From positions 1-47,254 of the forward strand of contig CANJRI010000013.1 of the NCBI GenBank assembly GCA_947476555.1: a stretch of DNA of 47,254 bases, given 5' to 3'. How positions within the stretch are numbered: the stretch's first letter is position 1; each line of letters starts with the position of its first letter. Source of the DNA: Caulobacteraceae bacterium. GTDB taxonomy: Bacteria > Pseudomonadota > Alphaproteobacteria > Caulobacterales > Caulobacteraceae. Both the position numbers and the translations under genes were made by a program. Positions 40,460 through 47,254 of the stretch are shown in pieces. A model generated the notes under the pieces. The model searched no databases. It was not told the DNA's origin and saw only the letters and a program-made list of their open reading frames with translations.

Positions 40460-41755
40460 ATGAGCGATTTCACCCAGGTGGTCCCCTCCGCATCGGCCGG
40501 CCGTTTTGACGGGATCGTCCGCCCCTACGACGTGGCGGAGGTGATGCGCCTGCGCGGTTCGTTCCCGATCGCCCACACCCTCGCCGAGCGCGGCGCCAAC
40601 CGGCTCTGGCAGATCCTCCGCGAGGAGCCCTACGTCAACGCCCTGGGCGCGGTGACCGGCAACCAGGCCATGCAGATGGCCCGCGCGGGGCTGAAGGCGA
40701 TCTACCTCTCCGGCTGGCAGGTGGCCGCCGACGCCAACACCGCCTCGTCCATGTACCCGGACCAGTCCCTCTATCCGGCCAACGCCGCCCCCGAACTCTG
40801 CCGCCGCATCAATCGCACCCTGCAACGCGCCGACCAGATCGAGCACGCCGAGGGCGGCGCCCAGCGCGACTGGTTCCTGCCGATCGTCGCCGACGCCGAG
40901 GCCGGATTCGGCGGGCCGCTGAACAGCTTCGAGATCATGAAGGCCTTCATCGAGGCCGGCGCCGCGGGCGTCCACTTCGAGGACCAGCTGGCGTCCGAGA
41001 AGAAGTGCGGCCACCTGGGCGGCAAGGTGCTGATCCCCACCCAGGCGCACATCCGGAACCTCGACGCCGCGCGCCTGGCCGCCGACGTCTGCGGCGTGCC
41101 GACCCTGGTCGTCGCCCGCACCGACGCCGAGAGCGCCCAGCTGATCACCTCCGACGTCGACGAACGGGATCACCCCTTCATCGACCGTGAGGACCGCACG
41201 CCGGAGGGCTTCTTCCGCTTGTGGAAAGGCACGGGCCTGCAGCACTGCATCGCCCGGGGCCTGGCCTATGCCGAGCACGCCGACGTCCTGTGGTGGGAAA
41301 CCTCGCACCCGAACCTCGACGAGGCGCGCGCCTTCGCCGAGGCGGTGCACGCGAAACACCCGGGCAAGCTCCTGGCCTACAATTGCTCGCCCTCGTTCAA
41401 CTGGCGGGCCAACCTCGACGAGGCCACCATCGCCCGGTTCCAGCGCGAGCTGGGGGCCATGGGCTACAAGTTCCAGTTCGTGACCCTGGCGGGCTTCCAC
41501 AGCCTGAACCACGGCATGTTCGAACTGGCCAGCGGCTATCGGGACCGCGGCATGGCCGCCTATTCCGAGCTGCAACAGGCCGAGTTCGACGCCGAGCCGC
41601 GCGGTTACACCGCCACGCGTCACCAGCGCGAGGTCGGCACCGGCTACTTCGACCAGGTCGCCCTGACGATTTCGGGCGGCCAATCCTCCACCACCGCCCT
41701 GGCGGACTCCACCGAGGCCGCCCAGTTCAAACCCGAAGCCATCGCGGCCGAGTAG
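40460..41755 (+). CDS. aceA: Isocitrate lyase
   Basis: A 431-residue isocitrate lyase, full length. It carries the active-site signature KKCGHLGGK (catalytic Cys about 183), [11 protein letters not shown] for metal and substrate binding, and YNCSPSFNW downstream. It splits isocitrate into succinate and glyoxylate, the first step of the glyoxylate shunt used on acetate or fatty acids. A GCGAGG site precedes the ATG. It is transcribed away from its likely ScfR-type regulator and followed by a DUF4170 gene and malate synthase. Confidence 0.97.
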   Translation: MSDFTQVVPSASAGRFDGIVRPYDVAEVMRLRGSFPIAHTLAERGANRLWQILREEPYVNALGAVTGNQAMQMARAGLKAIYLSGWQVAADANTASSMYPDQSLYPANAAPELCRRINRTLQRADQIEHAEGGAQRDWFLPIVADAEAGFGGPLNSFEIMKAFIEAGAAGVHFEDQLASEKKCGHLGGKVLIPTQAHIRNLDAARLAADVCGVPTLVVARTDAESAQLITSDVDERDHPFIDREDRTPEGFFRLWKGTGLQHCIARGLAYAEHADVLWWETSHPNLDEARAFAEAVHAKHPGKLLAYNCSPSFNWRANLDEATIARFQRELGAMGYKFQFVTLAGFHSLNHGMFELASGYRDRGMAAYSELQQAEFDAEPRGYTATRHQREVGTGYFDQVALTISGGQSSTTALADSTEAAQFKPEAIAAE

Positions 41756-41778
41756 GCCCGACGAGAAGGAGACAGATC

Positions 41779-41985
41779 ATGACCATGGAACGCTATTGGG
41801 TCGTCGGCGGCGATTACAGCTGCCTAGGCTTCAAGTCCCTGAAGAGCGGCGCCCCCGAGGTGATGGGGCCGTTCGAGACCCGTGACGCGGCCCAGGAGGC
41901 CTGGCGGCGGATCGCCGAGGAGACTCGCAGTTGCGCCACGGCGCGGTATTCTATCGCCTCCGAACAGATCGTCCTGCCAAACTGA
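41779..41985 (+). CDS. DUF4170 small protein between aceA and aceB
   Basis: A 68-residue protein starting at 41779 after AAGGAGACAG. It begins [16 protein letters not shown] after an initial MT, and has a [15 protein letters not shown] helix and a [10 protein letters not shown] strand, matching the DUF4170 pattern common in alphaproteobacteria. The function is unknown. It lies 23 bases after aceA and 5 bases before aceB, so it is part of the glyoxylate operon. Confidence 0.85.
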   Translation: MTMERYWVVGGDYSCLGFKSLKSGAPEVMGPFETRDAAQEAWRRIAEETRSCATARYSIASEQIVLPN

Positions 41986-41990
41986 CGCCC

Positions 41991-43565
<1,575 letters not shown>

Positions 43566-43604
43566 CCTCCCCCGCGAGGGGAAGGCAGCAGGGCCGCCGA
43601 TCCC

Positions 43605-44384
43605 TCAGCCGGGCTTTTTGAACCGGAGGGCGAAGCGCTCGCTCGTGGACGAACCATCGTCCGCGGCCGGGGCGTCCTTGTTGTCGTTCGGGTTGCGCAG
43701 GTGGTTGGATTCGGCGTCGAGGCGGAAGCCCGCGGCCTGCAACTCGGTCTTGGCTACGGCCTCGTCCATGCGGCCTCGTCCCGTCGGCCCGCCGTGCGCC
43801 GCCGCCGCCGCCCCCGCGCCCGGAGCCGCCGCGTGGTCCTCCACGAAGAAGACGCCGCCCGGCTTGAGGTTCGCGAAGACGTTCCTGTTGAGGGCGGGGA
43901 TGTTGGCCGTTGGGCCGTTGTGGAAGTCATGGTAGTTCTCGGTGGTCCACGCCACATCCACCGGTTCGGGCGTCCTGAAGGTCAGGTTGTCGCCAACCAC
44001 GATCTCGACATTGCCGTAGCTGGCCTTGATGGCGTTCAGCGCCTCGAGGGCCGCGGGCTGGGCGTTCGAGGCCACGATCACATAGACCTTGCCAGTAGGA
44101 CCCACCGTCCCGGCCAGGACGCGCGTGTAGTAGCCCCGCCCCGGGCCCAGTTCGGCGACCTTTGAGCCTGGGCGGACGCCGGCGAAGGCGACGGTCTCGG
44201 CGGGCTTGCGGAGCGCGTCACGCGCCTTGTCGGCGTCGGGCCGGCGCGCATCCGCCACGGCGGCGGAGGCCGCGGCGGCGGCGTTGGGGGCGCCTGCGGA
44301 CCCCGAAGTGGCGCACCCCGCGGCGCCCACCACCAGCATCGCGGCCGCGCCGACGGCCACCACCATCCTTGGAATGCGGTTCAT
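43605..44384 (-). CDS. Exported lipoprotein with methyltransferase fold (COG4798-like)
   Basis: A 259-residue protein with a lipoprotein signal (MNRIPRMVVAVGAAAMLVVG, lipobox GAAGC, Cys about 24), an Ala-rich spacer, and a Rossmann-type domain with VAELGPGRGYYTRVLAG, VGDNLTFRTPEPVD and LKPGGVFFVEDH. The fold is that of class I methyltransferases. Proteins of this type are exported, where SAM is scarce, so the true activity is uncertain. It is convergent with aceB and divergent from the phosphotriesterase-like gene. Confidence 0.82.
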   Translation of the reverse strand: MNRIPRMVVAVGAAAMLVVGAAGCATSGSAGAPNAAAAASAAVADARRPDADKARDALRKPAETVAFAGVRPGSKVAELGPGRGYYTRVLAGTVGPTGKVYVIVASNAQPAALEALNAIKASYGNVEIVVGDNLTFRTPEPVDVAWTTENYHDFHNGPTANIPALNRNVFANLKPGGVFFVEDHAAAPGAGAAAAAHGGPTGRGRMDEAVAKTELQAAGFRLDAESNHLRNPNDNKDAPAADDGSSTSERFALRFKKPG

Positions 44385-44480
44385 CGTCGTTGTTCCTCCC
44401 TGATTTGACGGCAGACTAGCGGCACTGTCAGGTTATGCGAAGAGCCGGCGCCAGAGCTTCACGGAGGGGGAGAAGGGCAC

Positions 44481-45572
44481 ATGGAGGATTACGCACGAAA
44501 CGGGCGGACGCGGCGCGATGCGATCAGGCTCCTGGGCGCCGGAGCTGGCGTCGGCCTCGCGGGTCCCGCCCTGGCCCAGGGTGCGGCGCGGCTGCCAGGC
44601 GTACCGCCCCGGGCGATCATCCGGACCTTGCTGAGGGACGTGGCGCCGTCGGAACTCGCCAACCGGGCGGCCCTGTTCCACGAGCACATCTCGAACCTGG
44701 CGTGGCAGCTGCCGAAACCCGGCTATGCCTACGCCACCACCCGACCGGCCACCTTCAAGCAGAACATCGACTACCAGGTCGAGGAGATGAGGCTCGCGGG
44801 GGAGGCCGGGATCGGCCTGATCGTCGACGGCGGGCACCCGGACATGGGAGGCAACCTCGAATTCCTGAAGGAGGTCCAGCGGCGTTCCGGCGTGATGGTG
44901 GTGGGCGGCGGCGGCTACTATCTCAAGACCACCTATCCGCCCGAACTCGCGACGATGAGCGAGGACGCCATCGCCGAGCGCCTCGTGCTCGAAGTCAACT
45001 ACGGCCATCTCGGCGCCTTCGGCGAGATCGGCACCTCGACGGCGATCGACCCCGTCGAGCGGAAAGTGCTACGCGCGGTCGGCAAGGCGCACCGGGTGAC
45101 CAATCTCCCGATCTTCGGTCACACCGACAACCAACCCGCGGCGAGGGACACCGCGCTTGAGCAGCTCGACATCTATGAGTCCGTCGGCGTCAAACCGAAC
45201 CGGGTGGTCATCGGGCACCTGCAGGGGTTCGACGATCCGGCGTTGCATGCCGCCGTCGCCAAACGCGGTGCGTGGGTGGGGTGGGATCGCATCGCCAACG
45301 TGACCAATGCGGAGGCCGACGAGCGCAGCGTGCGGCAGATCATGAGGTTCATCGAGAACGGCTACGCAGACCAGCTACTGCTGTCCTCCGACTTCTCGTC
45401 CCAGGAGGCCGAGACCAGGCAGAAGGGCGGCGCCGGCTATGCCAAGACCTTGACGGTGTTCGCGCCCAAACTGCGCGCCGCCGGCGTGCCGGACGCGATG
45501 CTGGCGCGGATCGTGTACGATAATCCGCGCCGTTTCCTGGCGTTCGTGCCGAAGTTCACGCCGAAGAGGTAG
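44481..45572 (+). CDS. TAT-exported phosphotriesterase-family metallo-hydrolase
   Basis: A 363-residue amidohydrolase of the phosphotriesterase/PHP group. The N-terminus carries a twin-arginine signal (TRRDAIRLLGAGAGVGLAG, cleaved near ALA-Q). Metal ligands are the FHEHIS motif (about 66-70), His in IFGHTDN, His in VIGHLQGF, and Asp in SSDFSS (about 304). The bridging position reads GEIGTS, Glu instead of the carbamylated Lys of classical phosphotriesterase, as in the PHP subgroup. It may be a lactonase or esterase. It lies 7 bases from the convergent CMD-family gene. Confidence 0.85.
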   Translation: MEDYARNGRTRRDAIRLLGAGAGVGLAGPALAQGAARLPGVPPRAIIRTLLRDVAPSELANRAALFHEHISNLAWQLPKPGYAYATTRPATFKQNIDYQVEEMRLAGEAGIGLIVDGGHPDMGGNLEFLKEVQRRSGVMVVGGGGYYLKTTYPPELATMSEDAIAERLVLEVNYGHLGAFGEIGTSTAIDPVERKVLRAVGKAHRVTNLPIFGHTDNQPAARDTALEQLDIYESVGVKPNRVVIGHLQGFDDPALHAAVAKRGAWVGWDRIANVTNAEADERSVRQIMRFIENGYADQLLLSSDFSSQEAETRQKGGAGYAKTLTVFAPKLRAAGVPDAMLARIVYDNPRRFLAFVPKFTPKR

Positions 45573-45579
45573 CCGGACG

Positions 45580-46335
45580 CTAGGGGAAGGTCCTGGCCAG
45601 TTGGGGAAGCGGCGGCGACACATCGGCGCGCAGCGGCACGTTGTGCGCAATGAGGGTCATGGCCAGCCTGCCGTAGTAGCCGCCCAACTCGGTGATCGCG
45701 ACCAGTTGCTGCGTGCCCAGGATCTTGCGCAGCTCTTCGTATGTGGCGTCGGAGACCTTGTGGTCGCGAAGCAGTTCCACGAAATATTTGTACGTCGCCT
45801 CCTGGCCCGGTGTGGCGAAGGCCGGCCGGCGCCCCGTGCGAAGCGCTTCGACGGCATCCGCCGGCACACCTTCGATCACGGTCTGCGGCGCGTGCACCCA
45901 CCACTCGAACTGCGCGCCCCAATAGCGGGCGACCATGAGAATGGTCAGTTCCTCCAGGTCCTCGGGAAGTCCGCTCCTGCCAACCGGCCCCAACACGCTG
46001 CTCACCACCGCCTTGATCTCAGGGTTGAGCATCAGCGGCGCGGTTGGCGGCACAGACGTCTTCAGCCGCCTGGCGTTGAATTCGAAGTCGGCCCGCATGG
46101 CGGGATCCATCTGCTCAAGCGGCGGCAAGGGAACCCGGAAGCCGGGGGCTTGCGGGTTCGGCTTCGCCGCCGCGATTTCCGCAGGCGTCGTCGGCTCCTT
46201 CAGCGCGTAGCCATTGGCTCGCCGTTCCGGTTGGGCCTGCGCATGCGCCTGGCTAGGGAGAGACACCGCGCCGAGAAACAGCGCGCTGATCGCCGTCCCG
46301 ACCACCGTTTGGGCAATAATTTTCTTCGCTGTCAT
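45580..46335 (-). CDS. Exported carboxymuconolactone decarboxylase/AhpD-family protein
   Basis: A 251-residue protein with a signal peptide (KKIIAQTVVGTAISALFLGA, cleaved near AHA-QAQ) and a CMD/AhpD domain. The conserved RYWGAQFEWWVHAP segment and the ITELGGYYGRLAM helix are present. The CxxC redox motif of AhpD is absent, and the whole protein lacks cysteine. It is therefore not a classical peroxidase-cycle AhpD and is more likely a decarboxylase-like or structural member. Export of this family is common in Caulobacteraceae and Sphingomonadaceae. Confidence 0.85.
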   Translation of the reverse strand: MTAKKIIAQTVVGTAISALFLGAVSLPSQAHAQAQPERRANGYALKEPTTPAEIAAAKPNPQAPGFRVPLPPLEQMDPAMRADFEFNARRLKTSVPPTAPLMLNPEIKAVVSSVLGPVGRSGLPEDLEELTILMVARYWGAQFEWWVHAPQTVIEGVPADAVEALRTGRRPAFATPGQEATYKYFVELLRDHKVSDATYEELRKILGTQQLVAITELGGYYGRLAMTLIAHNVPLRADVSPPLPQLARTFP

Positions 46336-46517
46336 GGCGCTCCACGCGAGGTGATTTTTAGCAGGGCGTTAGGTCTGTGAGCACGCGGACTGCGCCGTCG
46401 GCGCCCACGCGAACGTCGCGTATGCAAAGGCTCCGGCTCAATCAGCAGCGGCCGTTTGGCAGTGACCTTGTCACCATTCCGGTGTCAAGCGCGAGATCAT
46501 TTGCCCGCCGCTCGGAC

Positions 46518-47081
46518 TCAGAACCGGTAGGCGGTGCGCAGGCCCAGGCTGTCGGCCCCATCATGGGTGTCGCTCGCGAAACGGCCGTTGCTCCAGTGCT
46601 GGCCTTCCAGCTCCACCGCCCAGTGCTCGTCGAGCCGAAGACCGAGGGCGAAGGTGGCGTGGAACTGGACGCGGCTTTCGAACTCGATCTTCTCCTTGAG
46701 GTCCCGTCGGCGGCGCTGGTTCTCCGCGTCGGACACCCCAGCCTTTGGGTGCGGCAGCGAGAGCGCGCCGTTGTGGACCGCCAGGCCCGCCCCCAGGTCC
46801 AGATAGCCCCGGCCGCGCACCTTGCGCCAAAGCAAGCCGGCCTGCGCGAAATCGGTGTCGCCGCCGAGGCTTACCTGGACGCCCACATAGGGCCGGGGCA
46901 TGGCGGCGAACTTCAGGGCCTTTGGGCTCTCGAACACATAATCGACGACCATCGAGGCGCTCGTCTCGGGCCCGTGCGGCGCATAGCCGACGCCCAGCCG
47001 AATCTCCTGGGCCCGGCCGGGGCAGGCCGCAGCCAATGCGGCGCAGGCGGCCGCCATCGCGAGTATCTGACGGGACCGCAA
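46518..47081 (-). CDS. Second acyloxyacyl hydrolase/PagL-like outer-membrane protein
   Basis: A 187-residue protein from a TTG at 47081, chosen because AGGGAGG lies five bases upstream. A signal peptide follows (AMAAACAALAAACPGRAQ). The beta-barrel-type body ends in EGQHWSNGRF then SLGLRTAYRF, with the His and Ser of HWSN at the position of the PagL catalytic pair. It shares GLAVHNGALSLPHP with the GLAVHDGAVDLPSP of the copy at 24649-25257, so the two are paralogues. Confidence 0.78.
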   Translation of the reverse strand: MRSRQILAMAAACAALAAACPGRAQEIRLGVGYAPHGPETSASMVVDYVFESPKALKFAAMPRPYVGVQVSLGGDTDFAQAGLLWRKVRGRGYLDLGAGLAVHNGALSLPHPKAGVSDAENQRRRRDLKEKIEFESRVQFHATFALGLRLDEHWAVELEGQHWSNGRFASDTHDGADSLGLRTAYRF

Positions 47082-47125
47082 GACGCCTCCCTGGCCTGAG
47101 GCCAGGTGTCCGCCGTCAGCGCCAA

Positions 47126-47254
47126 TGAGACAGATTCAGGGTTCCAGCTAGCGGAGGGTTTTGGTCTCATCGCAGTGACGTAGGAACGAAGATGAGATCA
47201 AAACCCTTGCCCTCGAAGGCGACCCCTGGCGAGCGGGTGGTGAAGGATATCCGG
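47126..47254 (+). mobile_element. Start of an IS3-type insertion sequence (runs off the window)
   Basis: A likely left end beginning TGAGACAGATTCAGG lies at 47126. An ATG at 47192 opens a frame reading MRSKPLPSKATPGERVVKDI then Arg. That matches, from memory, the start of IS3-family OrfA transposases (KPLPSKxTPxERVVKDIRR). The rest is outside the window, so the call rests on 21 residues. Confidence 0.5.
47192..47254 (+). CDS. Partial IS3-family OrfA-like transposase
   Basis: The first 21 codons of a gene cut by the window end. The peptide PSKATPGERVVKDIR resembles the start of IS3-type OrfA proteins, whose HTH follows immediately. The upstream ribosome-binding site (GGAACGAAG) is modest. Confidence 0.55.
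   Translation, partial: MRSKPLPSKATPGERVVKDIR

Overview
The window is GC-rich DNA with short intergenic gaps and many 1- to 8-base start/stop overlaps. The gene content fits an alphaproteobacterium: a ScfR-type regulator beside a glyoxylate-shunt operon, a DUF4170 gene, a DUF1800/DUF1501 pair, and a secreted hydrolase set typical of Caulobacteraceae such as Phenylobacterium or Caulobacter. That genus-level placement is inference. No rRNA, tRNA or CRISPR array was found.

Region 1 (1-12656) is a mobile or accessory island. It opens with phage lysis-type genes (16-1039). Next comes a tightly coupled minus-strand operon (10683 down to 1058) that looks like an anti-phage or restriction-modification system. 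Its genes encode an XRE-fused tandem DNA methyltransferase, an excisionase-type HTH protein with an unknown C-terminal domain, a PLD-nuclease/SF2-helicase fusion, a 66-residue protein, a DndD-like zinc-hook ATPase, a 124-residue protein in the DndE position, and a short, probably truncated, last gene. I do not recognise this combination as a named system, and it is the main candidate for something undescribed. Upstream of it lie a 23-bp-period repeat array, the 3' part of a large serine recombinase, and an IS6-family element (11836-12656). The element has no target duplication, so it probably marks a rearrangement junction.

Region 2 (12738-20098) is a plus-strand type IV secretion operon in the order virB1-2-3-4-6-9-10-11, with ATGA-type coupling at most junctions. 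VirB5, VirB7, VirB8, VirD4 and a relaxase are not present in the window.

Region 3 (20194-31013) holds exported and envelope proteins. It contains a DUF1501/DUF1800 pair, an RTX protein, an acyloxyacyl-hydrolase-like protein, a tannase/feruloyl-esterase-like enzyme, an intradiol dioxygenase, a metallo-beta-lactamase-fold protein with an altered metal motif, and an NHL beta-propeller. Two sites in this region match the right end of the IS6 element.

Region 4 (31116-38758) is an unassigned biosynthetic locus of two convergent operons. One has two alpha/beta hydrolases and a MaoC-SDR fusion. The other has an acyl carrier protein, a methyltransferase, an FkbH-like HAD protein and a TPR/SGNH-like protein. 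It suggests carrier-protein-bound acyl or glyceryl chemistry.

Region 5 (38863-43565) is the glyoxylate shunt: a divergent ScfR/RamB-like regulator, then aceA, a DUF4170 gene and aceB. Region 6 (43605-47081) has an exported methyltransferase-fold lipoprotein, a phosphotriesterase homologue, an exported carboxymuconolactone-decarboxylase-family protein and a second acyloxyacyl-hydrolase-like protein. The window ends inside what looks like an IS3-type transposase gene.
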